Below, one piece after another: positions 23,941 through 33,040 of a stretch of DNA of 64,000 nucleotides (its first letter is position 1; the number at the start of each line of letters is the position of its first letter). A program made the position numbers and the translations under genes. The notes beneath the pieces are model-generated. The model made no database searches, was not told the DNA's origin, and saw only the letters and a program-made list of their open reading frames with translations. The DNA is from Amycolatopsis lexingtonensis (GTDB lineage: Bacteria; Actinomycetota; Actinomycetes; Mycobacteriales; Pseudonocardiaceae). The stretch spans positions 9,150,501 through 9,214,500 of the forward strand of contig NZ_JADBEG010000001.1 of NCBI RefSeq assembly GCF_014873755.1. Reading direction: 5' to 3'.

Positions 23941-26937
23941 CTACGCGTCGGCCAACTTCGCGAGAGCGGTCCTCACCACCTTCGCCTCCGGCGCCTTCAG
24001 CTCGTCGAACACCGCCAACGCCTCCCGCAGCCGGGCGGCGCCGTCGGCGACGTCCGCGGTCCTCAACGAGCAGCGTCCGAGTCCTTCTAGTGCTCGTCCT
24101 TCCTGCAGGCGGATCCCGATGGCTCTCGACTGGTCGAGGGCTTGCCGGAAGAACTCGCCGGGGTCGCCCGCTTCGGGCCAGGCCAGGGCCAGGCCGCCGA
24201 GGTTGTTGAGGTTCTCGGCCTGCCACGCCCGGTCGTCGCCGAACAGCACCTGGGCGCGCTTCAGGTACCTGAGCGACAGCCCGAAGTTGCCGCCCGCGTG
24301 GTGCAGCCGGCCGAGGTTGTTCAGGGCGACCGCTTCACGGGTCCGGCTGTCCAAGCGGCTGTAGATGATCTGGGCGCTGCTGTAGCAGCTGTCGGCCATG
24401 CCGTAGTTGCCGCGCTCGAAGTGCATCCGGCCGAGGTTGTTCAGGGCTCTGGCTTCGGTGTACCGGTCACCCAGCTCCCGGGACAGGGAAAGCACTTGGT
24501 CGAAGATCTCGATCGCGCTCACGTAGTCGCCGCAGACACCGTAAGTGCAGCCGATGCAGAGCAGACTCAAGGCTTCGCCGAGTCTGTTGCCGAGTTCGAC
24601 GTACAGCGCGAGTGCCCGTTCACCATCGGCTCGGGCGGCGTCGTGCCGCCCGAGCCGGAACTGCACGCTCGCGAGGCTGACGACCGCGCCCGCGACACCG
24701 AACGGGTTCTCCAGCTTTTCGTACAGCGCACGAGCACGGGTGAGGTACTCGATCGCTTCCGGGTACTCGGAGAGCTCCATCCGGGCGAACCCGATTTCGG
24801 TCAGCGCGGCGGCTTCGCCGAGGCGGTCGCCGGATCTGGCGTACAACTCGCGTGCCCGGATCAGGTCTTCGACCGCGGCGGGGTAGTCCCCGAGCAGGCT
24901 TTGCACCCGGCCCAGATCCGCGCGGGTGGCCGCTTCGTCGGTGAGGTTGCCCGCCGCTTGTTCCGCGGCCAGCACGGCTTGGTCGATCCGGTGGGCGTCG
25001 TGCCAGTACCCGTGCTGCTCGAGGTAGGGGTGGAGCGTGACGGCGAGTTCCGCGGCCCGGTGCAGGTGGTCGTGGACCGCGGCGTAGGTGATGCAGGCAC
25101 CGAGGTTGGCGCGTTCCGCGCTCAACCACGCGATCGCCTCGGCTTCTGTCTCGAATTCGTGGGTTCCCGCCGGCGCCTTGGCGGCGATTTCCGGGCGCGG
25201 GCCGCGGGTGGCGACGAAGCGGGTCGCCGACCGGACCGCGTAAAGGTAGTAGTCGAGCAGGCGTTCCAGCGCTTTGTCGTCACCGTCTTCGGTGCTCAGG
25301 GTCAGGCTGTACGCCCGCGTCAGATCGTGCAGGCGGTAGCGCCCGGGAGCCACTTCTTCCAGCAGGTGGTCGAGGTACAGCGCGTCGAGGCGGTCACCGG
25401 TCGGTTCCGGGTCTTCGCCGTCGAGCGCCGCGGCCGCGCGCGCCTCGATCTGGGTGCCGGGGTGCGACCCGAGACGGCGGAAGAGCCGTTTCTCGGCCGG
25501 GCTCAAGTCCCGGTAGGAGAGGTCGAACGCCGCGGAAACGGTCCGGTTGCCCGCGCGGAGCACGGTGAGCCGGTTGCGGGAGCACCTGAGGTCGGCGGCC
25601 AGCCGCCCGGGTGTCCAGCAGGGGTGGTTCCGCAGCCGGCCGGCCGTGAGCGTGATGGCCAGCGGCAGGTACCCGCACATGGCCATCAGCTCGGCCACGG
25701 CGCGGTGATCGTGGTGGTGCGCGCCGGTGTAGCGCTCGAACATCGCGGCGGCGTCCTGGGGCGGGAGGGTCCGCAACGAGACCGGGCCGGCGTCGGCCAC
25801 GGACTCGATCCGCCGCCGGCTGGTGACCAGCACGAGGCTGCCGGGACTGCCGGGCAGCAGCGGCCGGACCTGCTCGTCGCCGACGGCGTCGTCGAGCAGC
25901 AGCAGGATCTTCCGCCCGGCCAGCTTCTCGCGCCACAACCGGGCACGATCGTCCAGGCCGACGGGGATGTCGATCGCGGGGACGCCCCAGAGGTGCAGCA
26001 GCGAAGCCAGGGCGTCACCGGGATCCACGGGTGCCCGCCCGGGGCTGTGGCCGTGCAGTTCGAGGAAGACCTGGCCATCGGGGAAGTAGCCGGCGAGCTG
26101 GTAGGCGGCGCGGACCGCGAACGTCGTCTTCCCGATGCCCGGCATGCCGTCCACGACGTGGACGGCCATCCCCAGCGTGCCCTGCCCGGCGGCGGTGGAC
26201 ACCTTCGCCGTGAGCTCGGCCAGCTCCTGACCGCGGCCGGTGAAGGCCGGGAGGTCACGGGGCAGCGTGGAGCGGCCGCTCACCGGAGCCGGGAAGCCCG
26301 CCGCTTCCGGCTGCTCCGCGTCCACCGGAACGAGCTCCGCGGTGCTCGGCGGATACGGGTGATCCGGCAGGCTGATCCAGCCGACGGTCACCGTCTCCTT
26401 CACGGCCACCTTCGCCGGCCGGAATGTCGAGGCGTCCACAATCGTGCTGCTGCGGACGACTTCGTCGAAGAACCACGTCGAAACGATCAGTGCGAGCACA
26501 CCCGGCGATTCGGCCAAAGCGGCCTTGAGTGGAGGTGCCTCGATCAGGCGAAATGTCTGGTTGATTGCGGGTCCGGTCGCTCCTTGGTCGTCGTAGGCGA
26601 CTTCTCCCGCGTGAAGTGCCATGCGCAGCCGGATCCGTTCCTCCGCTCGGTGCGTATCATTGTGCCGCCGGAGTTCCCGCGCGAGAGCCACCGAAAGGAC
26701 CTCGACGAAAAGTCCTTTGAGGATCTGCGCCGGCACCAGCACGAGCGCTCCGTCGCCGGTGCTTTCGTGCTTGCAGTCGAACCAGGGCACCCCGACCTCG
26801 GTGAACGCGCGGCGTAGCGCGAGGTCGAGCCCTTGCCGGGCCACCAGCCGGTGCGGCGTGGTCCTGCCCCGGTGACCGTAACCTTCGATATCCACCGCGA
26901 GTACCGTGCGATGGACGACCAGTCGTGAGTGCTCCAT
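23941..26937 (-). CDS. Nucleotidyl-cyclase-like / NB-ARC ATPase / TPR signalling protein (STAND type)
   Basis: The 998-aa protein starts at ATG 26937 behind GGGGGAA. Residues 1-190 resemble a class III cyclase: metal-site Asp16 (LAVDIEGYG) and Asp62 (STGDGALV), plus the transition-state pair Asn126 and Arg130 (GPAINQTFRL). An NB-ARC module follows, with Walker A near 266 (MPGIGKTT), Walker B (ILLLLDDAV), the RNBS/GLPLA-like MCGYLPLAITLTAG and a winged helix (LSYRDLSPAEKRLFRRLG). The last 400 residues are tetratricopeptide repeats (e.g. RALNNLGRMHFERGNYGMADSCY). STAND proteins switch between ADP and ATP states on sensing a partner. Whether the cyclase makes cAMP/cGMP or is only a fold is unknown. 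Confidence 0.85.
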   Translation of the reverse strand: MEHSRLVVHRTVLAVDIEGYGHRGRTTPHRLVARQGLDLALRRAFTEVGVPWFDCKHESTGDGALVLVPAQILKGLFVEVLSVALARELRRHNDTHRAEERIRLRMALHAGEVAYDDQGATGPAINQTFRLIEAPPLKAALAESPGVLALIVSTWFFDEVVRSSTIVDASTFRPAKVAVKETVTVGWISLPDHPYPPSTAELVPVDAEQPEAAGFPAPVSGRSTLPRDLPAFTGRGQELAELTAKVSTAAGQGTLGMAVHVVDGMPGIGKTTFAVRAAYQLAGYFPDGQVFLELHGHSPGRAPVDPGDALASLLHLWGVPAIDIPVGLDDRARLWREKLAGRKILLLLDDAVGDEQVRPLLPGSPGSLVLVTSRRRIESVADAGPVSLRTLPPQDAAAMFERYTGAHHHDHRAVAELMAMCGYLPLAITLTAGRLRNHPCWTPGRLAADLRCSRNRLTVLRAGNRTVSAAFDLSYRDLSPAEKRLFRRLGSHPGTQIEARAAAALDGEDPEPTGDRLDALYLDHLLEEVAPGRYRLHDLTRAYSLTLSTEDGDDKALERLLDYYLYAVRSATRFVATRGPRPEIAAKAPAGTHEFETEAEAIAWLSAERANLGACITYAAVHDHLHRAAELAVTLHPYLEQHGYWHDAHRIDQAVLAAEQAAGNLTDEAATRADLGRVQSLLGDYPAAVEDLIRARELYARSGDRLGEAAALTEIGFARMELSEYPEAIEYLTRARALYEKLENPFGVAGAVVSLASVQFRLGRHDAARADGERALALYVELGNRLGEALSLLCIGCTYGVCGDYVSAIEIFDQVLSLSRELGDRYTEARALNNLGRMHFERGNYGMADSCYSSAQIIYSRLDSRTREAVALNNLGRLHHAGGNFGLSLRYLKRAQVLFGDDRAWQAENLNNLGGLALAWPEAGDPGEFFRQALDQSRAIGIRLQEGRALEGLGRCSLRTADVADGAARLREALAVFDELKAPEAKVVRTALAKLADA

Positions 26938-27239
26938 TTTCCCCCACACGCACTTGCCCAGTGATTCGAGTGTATGGACGAGCCTGTCGAGGCGGCATCC
27001 CGATGTCGGCGAACGGCGGCTCGGGGCGGATGAATGGTCTTCCGGCGTATAAGCCGACTGATCACGGCGCTGATTGGCCGGGCGGACGGCAATTCCGATC
27101 ATCGGCGCTCCGGAATCCGGAAAACGCGGCGCCGCCAACCCGGGAAAGCGAAAATTCGCGGCGGAAACGCCCGTTTCCGCCGCGATCACCACGCCCGGCG
27201 TCGATCAAATGCGTGGACCGGCCGAGCCGCGCCGTGATC
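26938..27239. other. Intergenic region upstream of the STAND gene
   Basis: No convincing gene is seen in this stretch. The long frames across it lack family resemblance and have no ribosome-binding sites. It must contain the leftward promoter of the cyclase-NB-ARC-TPR gene. A GTATAAG segment near 27048 is the most AT-rich candidate, but no clear -35/-10 pair can be defined. Confidence 0.5.
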
Positions 27240-27750
27240 GAATGCCTGGGTGGTCAACGTTCAGGGCGGCAGACGTCGGCGGGCGAGGTGGTGGCGTTGT
27301 GGCCGGCCGTGGCGGACTCGCCGGCGCGGACGCCGCGGCACGGCGCGGTACGCGTGACAGTGCACGAACCGGACATGGCGGTCATCGGGCGGATCCCGTC
27401 GCTTTCGGTCGCATTCCCCCATCGTCCACGTGCGGACGACCCGCCGAGGCGAGATCTGGGTGGGCTACTTCGACAAAGGCGTCCTCGGCAACCTCGGCTG
27501 GGGCGAACCGGACGGTCCGCCGCCACTGGGAGAGAACGGATTGACCCGTTTCTCGGCCGCGATGGCTCCGGAATGGCAATTTCCTCCGCGGAGAGCACGC
27601 CCGGGGACGCGGTGACCGGGTGGCACAACGACGTCCGCGGCGTCGAAGCGATCGCGGTGGACGGCTCCCGCATTGCCTTGTACGGCGGTTACGAGTCCGA
27701 CCGCGGCCGAACGGTAGTGGCCAACCGATCCGCCCCTTCAGGCGTGTACG
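27240..27750 (+). pseudogene. Decayed WD40/propeller-like hypothetical gene, frameshifted and internally deleted
   Basis: Two frames together read like an actinomycete protein type I recall. In frame 3, VRVTVHEPDMAVIGRIPSLSVAFP runs to the C-run at 27415-27419; the sequence then continues in frame 1 as IVHVRTTRRGEIWVGYFDKGVLGNLGWGEPDG up to WQFPP. It then returns to frame 3 as GDAVTGWHNDVRGVEAIAVDGSRIALYGGYESDRGRTVVAN. An extra C explains the first shift. The segment normally lying between FPP and the GW block (with an Asp-Asp-Cys-Tyr motif in relatives) is missing. No start codon with a ribosome-binding site was found. Function unknown; it is almost certainly not translated as an intact protein. 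Confidence 0.6.
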
Positions 27751-27782
27751 TCGCGCATGCATTCACCAAGGGGAGGGTCAGC

Positions 27783-30389
27783 ATGACCTTACGAAGATCA
27801 CTGACGTTGCTCGCCGTCGCGCTCGGTGTCGTGCTCACCGGCACCGGTGGCGCGATGGCGGCAGCCGGAACCGCTGGTCAACCGCGTTCCGAGACGACGT
27901 TGTCCGCGACGTCCTGGGGTTACGTCGACTCCGCGGCACCGACCACCGCGCACTTCAAGCCGGCCGGCAACTTGCCGATCGGCACCTACGACAGCACACC
28001 GCATCGCCAACGCTCGTACGTGGACTTCGACCTGAGCTCGTTGCGGGGAGTGCCGTTCACGACGGTGCTGCTGTCGGCGGGCGAGACGTACTACGCCGAC
28101 TGCGACGGCCGCGCCACCGAGGTGTGGCGGACCTCCGCCTATACCAGGCAGACGACCTGGCAGAACCGCCCGGCGGAGCGGACGCGGGTGGCGTCCAGGG
28201 GCGCCGACGGCACCTGCATCGACAACAACGCCACCTTCGACGTCACCACCGCGGTGCGGGACGCGGTCGACCACAAGGAGCGTCACCTCACGCTGGGCTA
28301 CCGCGTCGCCGAAGCCCACGAGGCGGACCCCGCGTTCTACCGGCTGATCGAGGCCCCGGCAACGCTGCGGGTGGTCAACAACGCCCCGCCCGCGACGCCG
28401 GCCGATCTCCGCGCCAACGACGAACCCTGTGCCCAGTCCGGCACCGGAGCGCTGGCGAGCCGCCAGCTGAAGCTGAGCGCGCAGGTGTCCGACCCGGACG
28501 GCGACTTCACGTCCGGGCAGTTCACGTGGTGGCCGGTGGCGGACCCGTCGCAACGGCACACCGGTGCCGGGTCGGGCAACCCCGCCGCGGCGTACCCGGA
28601 CACCTGGGACCTCGCCGACGGCACCTACGCGTGGGAGGTGTACGCACAGGACAGCTGGGGTGCGAAGTCGGCCACGGCGGGCCCGTGCCGGTTCACCGTC
28701 GACCGCACGGATCCGAACGCGCCTGCCGTCGCCTCCGCGACGTACCCGGCGAACGCCGAGGGCGGCGGGGTCGGTGTGGCGGGCGAGTTCACCTTCTCCC
28801 CCAACGGTTCCACCGACGTCGTGAAGTACGACTACAACTTCGGCGGGGACACGCGGGAGATCGCCGCGGGCCCCGACGGCACGGCCACCGTCGGCTTCAC
28901 CCCGACGACCAACGGCTGGCAGTCGGTGGTCGTGCGGGCGTGGGACCGGGCGGGCAACCTCTCGCTGAGCACCTACTACTCGTTCATCGTCAAGGAGACG
29001 CGGCCGACGGTCACGTCCGACCGCTACCCGCCGCAGGGCGGCCCGGACGGCGGCATCGGCGTGCCGGGCGTCTTCCGGTTCGCGCCGGGGATGCCGAACG
29101 TCGTGGCGTACGACTACCGGCTGGACGGCGGCGCGTCCGCCACGGTCACGGCTGCCCAGGACGGCGTCGCCGAGGTGACGATCACGCCGGCCACCGGCGG
29201 TGACCACGTGCTGTTCGTGCGCAGCACCGACGCTTCGGGCGTCAAGTCGCCGGAGCGGGAATACCGGTTCGTCGTCGATGCCTCACCGGTGGTGAGCGGG
29301 CCCCAGAACGTCGACCTGGGCACCTCGGCCACGTACACGGCGTCCCCGCGGATGCCGGCCGTCGTCGGGTACGACTACTGGTTCGCGAGTGCCGAGAGTA
29401 CGAAGTGGACGGTCAAGGCGAACGCCGACGGCACCGCCACGCTGCCGGTCGAGTTCACCTCGGCCGACCAGACCCTGCTGCGGGTCCAGGCCCGCGACGC
29501 GTCCGGCGGGCTGTCCCCGGTGACGGAGAAACGGTTGTCGCTCAACACCTGGCGACCGGAGATCGGCTACCAGGGCGACATCGGGACGGAGGGCAGAGCC
29601 GCCACGTTCACGTTCACCACCCCGATGCCGAACGCCGTGGAGTTCGAGTACTGGCTGACGGCGGACCCGGCGACCAGGTGGACCGTGCCGGTCAGCGGGA
29701 ACACCGCGGCGGTGAGCTACACCCCACCGAAGATCGGCGACTACGAGATGCTGGTACGCGCGAAGAACGCGGCGGGCGTGTGGTCGGCGACGGACAACAT
29801 CACGTGGACGGTGACGAACAACCCGACGGTGACCTCGAAGGAGTTCCAGGCGAACGCGCGGGTGTTCCCCGGCACCTTCACGTTCGACGCCCGCCAGCCG
29901 GGCGCGGTGGCGTTCGAGTACTCGTTCGACTGGGGTCCGTTCCAGCAGGTGGCCGCGCAGAACGGGAGCTACGCGCTGGCGTGGACGCCCCCGCTGCCGC
30001 CGGAAGGCTCGGCTTCCCACAACCTGCGGGTGCGTTCGGTGACGGCCGACAACGTCTCCTCGCAGGAAAACACGTACTACTTCAGCGTACTGAGCGCGCC
30101 GTACGTGTCTTCCAAGGAATACCCGGAAAGCACGTGGTCGGGCGGTGCCGGCGTGCCGGGGACGTTCACCTTCACGCCGGGTATGCCGGGCATCGTCTCC
30201 TACACCTACCAAGTCCGGAACGACGGGAGTGCGGTGACGGAGGAGCTCACCGTGCCGGCGGACAGTTCGGGTACGGGGACGATGACGTGGACCCCACCGG
30301 CCCGAGGCGTCTACTCGGTCATCGTGCGGGGCAACACGGCCGACGGCACCAAGTCGGGTGGCATCGGCTACTCGGTGTACGTCAACTGA
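27783..30389 (+). CDS. Secreted DNRLRE-domain protein with Ig-like repeats
   Basis: The 868-aa protein starts at ATG 27783 behind AAGGGGAGGG. It has a Sec signal peptide (MTLRRSLTLLAVALGVVLTGTGGAMAAAG, cleavage near Ala-x-Ala). Residues 45-200 match a DNRLRE beta-sandwich (SYVDFDLSSLRG, the TSAYTRQTTWQNRP block, FDVTTAVRDAV). After that come about seven repeats of roughly 95 residues, each with a PGTFTFTPGMP-like strand and an F/Y-x-Y turn (VVAYDYRLDG, AVEFEYWLTA, IVSYTYQVRN), which look like Ig-like folds. It resembles the secreted wall or adhesion-type proteins of actinomycetes that often accompany polymorphic toxins, but it has no C-terminal toxin or sorting motif. Partner and role are unknown. 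Confidence 0.85.
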   Translation: MTLRRSLTLLAVALGVVLTGTGGAMAAAGTAGQPRSETTLSATSWGYVDSAAPTTAHFKPAGNLPIGTYDSTPHRQRSYVDFDLSSLRGVPFTTVLLSAGETYYADCDGRATEVWRTSAYTRQTTWQNRPAERTRVASRGADGTCIDNNATFDVTTAVRDAVDHKERHLTLGYRVAEAHEADPAFYRLIEAPATLRVVNNAPPATPADLRANDEPCAQSGTGALASRQLKLSAQVSDPDGDFTSGQFTWWPVADPSQRHTGAGSGNPAAAYPDTWDLADGTYAWEVYAQDSWGAKSATAGPCRFTVDRTDPNAPAVASATYPANAEGGGVGVAGEFTFSPNGSTDVVKYDYNFGGDTREIAAGPDGTATVGFTPTTNGWQSVVVRAWDRAGNLSLSTYYSFIVKETRPTVTSDRYPPQGGPDGGIGVPGVFRFAPGMPNVVAYDYRLDGGASATVTAAQDGVAEVTITPATGGDHVLFVRSTDASGVKSPEREYRFVVDASPVVSGPQNVDLGTSATYTASPRMPAVVGYDYWFASAESTKWTVKANADGTATLPVEFTSADQTLLRVQARDASGGLSPVTEKRLSLNTWRPEIGYQGDIGTEGRAATFTFTTPMPNAVEFEYWLTADPATRWTVPVSGNTAAVSYTPPKIGDYEMLVRAKNAAGVWSATDNITWTVTNNPTVTSKEFQANARVFPGTFTFDARQPGAVAFEYSFDWGPFQQVAAQNGSYALAWTPPLPPEGSASHNLRVRSVTADNVSSQENTYYFSVLSAPYVSSKEYPESTWSGGAGVPGTFTFTPGMPGIVSYTYQVRNDGSAVTEELTVPADSSGTGTMTWTPPARGVYSVIVRGNTADGTKSGGIGYSVYVN

Positions 30390-30400
30390 CCGGGTGAGCG

Positions 30401-30435
30401 GCGGCCCCGCTCCCGCGAGGGAGCGGGGCTTGCCG
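30401..30435 (+). terminator. Hairpin terminator after the DNRLRE gene
   Basis: A perfect 10-bp stem (CCCCGCTCCC at 30405-30414, GGGAGCGGGG at 30419-30428) with a 4-nt loop is extended by flanking GCGGC/GCCGC. It lies 12 bp after the stop codon. There is no U-tract, as is common for actinomycete terminators. Confidence 0.75.
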
Positions 30436-30465
30436 CCGCAAGGGGGCGGTGGCTACGTTCCGGTG

Positions 30466-31167
30466 ATGCGGCTGCTGGCGGTGACCTTCGAGGCGGACGA
30501 CCCGGCTGGACCGGCGCGATTCTGGGCCGCGCTGCTCGGCCGGGACGTCGTCGAGGACGACGGCGGTCTGCTGCTGCCGGGCGGGGACACCCAGCTCGGC
30601 CTGCGGTTCGTGCCGGGCCGCGGCGGCCGGGCCGGCGCGAACCGGATGCACCTGCACCTGACCAGCGCCGACCTCGACGACCAGCGGCGCACGGTGGCCA
30701 GGGCGGTCGGGCTCGGTGGCCGTCACCTCGACGTCGGGCAGCGGCCCGAGGAGGGGCACGTCGTCCTGGCCGACCCGGCGGGCTACGAGTTCTGCGTGAT
30801 CGAGCCCGGCAACGGCTACCTCGCCGGGTGCGGCCCGCTGGGCGAGCTGACCTGTGCCGGTACCCGGCAGGCCGGCCTGTTCTGGAGCGCGGCGCTGGGC
30901 TGGCCCCTGGTGTGGGACCGGGGCGCGCAGACCGCGATCCAGTCACCGCGCGGCGGCACGAAAGTCGCGTGGGACGTATGGGATGGCACGCCCGTCGCAC
31001 CGAACCGGCAGCGCTTCGAGCTGCTCCCGGCGGACGGTGACCAGCGGGCGGCGGTCGACGCGCTGATCTCCCTCGGCGCCACTCGGCTCGGCGGCCGCGA
31101 CGACGGCACCGTCGCGCTGGCGGATCCGGACGGCACCGAGTTCCGCGTGCGGCCCGCATCGCTTTGA
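30466..31167 (+). CDS. VOC-superfamily protein (two tandem domains)
   Basis: The 233-aa protein starts at ATG 30466 (MRLLAVTFEADDPAGPARFW). Each half carries the glyoxalase/bleomycin-resistance pattern. The first has VTFEADDPAGPARFWAALLGRDVV, MHLHLTSADLDDQ and VLADPAGYEFCVIE. The second has ELTCAGTRQAGLFWSAALGWPLVW and VALADPDGTEFRV. Tandem VOC domains form one binding site for a metal or a hydrophobic ligand, and the group includes dioxygenases, isomerases and sequestering resistance proteins. The His/Glu metal ligands are partly present (MHLHL, the final E). It converges on a TetR gene with a 6-bp gap. Function unassigned. Confidence 0.85.
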   Translation: MRLLAVTFEADDPAGPARFWAALLGRDVVEDDGGLLLPGGDTQLGLRFVPGRGGRAGANRMHLHLTSADLDDQRRTVARAVGLGGRHLDVGQRPEEGHVVLADPAGYEFCVIEPGNGYLAGCGPLGELTCAGTRQAGLFWSAALGWPLVWDRGAQTAIQSPRGGTKVAWDVWDGTPVAPNRQRFELLPADGDQRAAVDALISLGATRLGGRDDGTVALADPDGTEFRVRPASL

Positions 31168-31173
31168 ACTCGC

Positions 31174-31764
31174 TCAAGATTCCGGGCGTGAAACGAATCG
31201 CTCCTTGCTCATCCGCAGGATCAAGGCGACGGCGTCCTCCGAAGGGGCGCCCGGCGTCAGGACCGCCTGCAAGAGCAGGCCACGCATCGCGGCGACGGTG
31301 ACCGTGGCCAAAGTCAGCGCTTCCCCGGCATCGAGCCCCTCACGTTCCGCGAGCGAGGCCAGCATCTTGGTCAGGTCGTCGAGCGAGTCGATGAACTCGC
31401 GGAAGTCTTCCGGCCGGTACGCGGCGAGCCCTACGACGTGGAAGAAGCCGCGGACTCGCGACAGCTGCTCGGGGCGCGTGTAGGCCCGCCAGATCGCCAC
31501 GACGAGGTCGTCGAAGGTGCCTCGCCGGGCGGCCTTGAGCAGTGCCTGGTTGTCGCGGGAGCGCTGCTCCTTGAGCATGGCCGCCAGGACGCCCGGGAGC
31601 GACCCGAAGTGGTAGCGCAAGAGGGCGTGGCTGGTCTCGGCTCTGGCGGCGATCTCGCGGAGCGACACCTCCGGCGTGGGAAGGGCCTCGCCGAAGGCGT
31701 CGAGGAGCCGGGCCAGGAGCCGCTCGCGGGCGTCGCCGGTGCGTTCCGTGCTTGACAGGATCAC
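31174..31764 (-). CDS. TetR-family transcriptional regulator
   Basis: The 196-aa protein starts at GTG 31764. The N-terminal HTH is clear: ARERLLARLLDAFGEALPTPEVSLREIAARAETSHALLRYHFGSLPGVLAAML (residues 12-64). The helical C-terminus is the ligand-sensing part. It is divergent from the amidohydrolase operon across about 50 bp that contain TCCA-T-TGGA. It is therefore the probable local repressor of that operon, induced by a pathway substrate (inference). Confidence 0.9.
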   Translation of the reverse strand: MILSSTERTGDARERLLARLLDAFGEALPTPEVSLREIAARAETSHALLRYHFGSLPGVLAAMLKEQRSRDNQALLKAARRGTFDDLVVAIWRAYTRPEQLSRVRGFFHVVGLAAYRPEDFREFIDSLDDLTKMLASLAEREGLDAGEALTLATVTVAAMRGLLLQAVLTPGAPSEDAVALILRMSKERFVSRPES

Positions 31765-31776
31765 TCCCGCAGTTTA

Positions 31777-31785
31777 TCCATTGGA
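31777..31785. promoter_or_regulatory. Candidate TetR operator (TCCATTGGA) between divergent genes
   Basis: The palindrome TCCA-T-TGGA lies inside the AT-rich stretch TTTATCCATTGGAAAAG, in the 49-bp gap between the TetR start (31764) and the amidohydrolase start (31814). Bound protein would cover both promoters. Confidence 0.45.
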
Positions 31786-31813
31786 AAAGAGCGGCGCCAG
31801 TGGAGGGAACGAC

Positions 31814-33040
31814 GTGGGACTGTCTCAAGTGGTCGGCGCGACGGTCGTCGACGGATCGGGGCGCGACCCGGTCGACGCCGACGTCGGCATCGAAGACGGG
31901 TACATCACGCGCGTCGGTGCCTCCGACGCGTCGGGCGAGCGCATCGACGCCGGCGGCCTGACGATGACGCCCGGCCTGATCGACGCCCACGTCCACTTGG
32001 GACTGTCGAGCCCGATCCAGCCGCAGTTCTCGTTCCGGATCAGCGCCGCCGAGCTCGCGGCGGACATCTTCGCCGCGGCCGGCGCGACGCTCGACGCCGG
32101 CTTCACCACCGTCCGGGACACCGGCGGGGTCGACGGCGGCCTCGTGACCACGATCGCGAAAGGCAAGGTCAGAGGGCCGCGCGTGCTGTCGTGCGGGCCG
32201 GTCCAGTGCCAGATCGGCGGGCACGGCTACTACGGCGCCGAGTGGGAACCGACCGAGCTGTGGAGCAGCCACCACGTACCCGGCCTGTGCGCCCTGTCCA
32301 CGATGTCCGGCAACGCCGATGAGCTGCGGCGCAACGTGCGCGAGGCGTTCCGTCGCGGAGCCTCCTTCCTGAAGCTCTGCGTGACCGGCGGCGTGGTCGG
32401 TGCGCACGACCGGCTGACCGACACCCAGTTCACCGTCGAGGAAATCGCCGTCGCTGTCCAGGAAGCCGCGGCGCGGGGCACCTACGTCACGGTGCACGCC
32501 CACAACAACGACGGCATCCGGAACGCCGTCGAGGCCGGGGCGCGCTGCGTCGAGCACGGCACCGACCTCGACGAAGCCACGGCCACCCTGATGGCCGCTC
32601 ACGGGGTGGCGCTGGTGCCCACGTTCGCCGTCGTCGAGCAGCTGCTGCACGACACCGCCGGGGCGGGTCTCGACGAATCGACTCGCGATCGCGTGCTGGG
32701 TGTCCGTGAGCGGATGGCCGAAGCGCTCGCGGTCGCCAAGGCGGCCGGCGTGCGGATCGGGCTCGGGTCCGATCTCATCGGTCCGGCTCAGGCCCGCCGG
32801 GGCGAAGAGCTCAGGCTGCGCGCGAAACTCGAAACACCGATGGACGCTCTCGTGGCGGCCACCAAGACCAACGCCGAAATTCTCGGTCTGTCCGGACAGG
32901 TCGGGGTCATCACGCCCGGCGCGCGGGCAGACCTCGTGCTGTGGAACGGAAATCCGGTCGAAGACCCGGAGCTGTTCGCCGATCCCGCCAACGCCGTCCT
33001 CGTCATGCAGGCCGGCCGAATCGTAAAGGACCTTCGATGA
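31814..33040 (+). CDS. Amidohydrolase-family metal-dependent hydrolase
   Basis: The 408-aa protein starts at GTG 31814 behind GGAGGG. It has the amidohydrolase TIM-barrel signature: metal-binding HVHLG after GLIDA, a lysine candidate for carbamylation in FLKLCVTGG, then HAHNN and EHGTDL supplying further His ligands, and the metal-site Asp in GLGSDLIGP. GVITPGARADLVLWNGNP is the typical C-terminal beta domain. The family hydrolyses C-N bonds in cyclic amides, imides or Xaa-Pro dipeptides. The coupled esterase and FAD oxidoreductase suggest a short catabolic route for an amide or amine compound. The stop overlaps the next ATG. Confidence 0.9.
   Translation: MGLSQVVGATVVDGSGRDPVDADVGIEDGYITRVGASDASGERIDAGGLTMTPGLIDAHVHLGLSSPIQPQFSFRISAAELAADIFAAAGATLDAGFTTVRDTGGVDGGLVTTIAKGKVRGPRVLSCGPVQCQIGGHGYYGAEWEPTELWSSHHVPGLCALSTMSGNADELRRNVREAFRRGASFLKLCVTGGVVGAHDRLTDTQFTVEEIAVAVQEAAARGTYVTVHAHNNDGIRNAVEAGARCVEHGTDLDEATATLMAAHGVALVPTFAVVEQLLHDTAGAGLDESTRDRVLGVRERMAEALAVAKAAGVRIGLGSDLIGPAQARRGEELRLRAKLETPMDALVAATKTNAEILGLSGQVGVITPGARADLVLWNGNPVEDPELFADPANAVLVMQAGRIVKDLR

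Noticed and set aside
26925..30389. A single 1154-aa frame covering the pseudogene and DNRLRE protein
   Set aside because: A signal peptide and ribosome-binding site at 27783 show the real start. The upstream part mixes a decayed gene with non-coding sequence.
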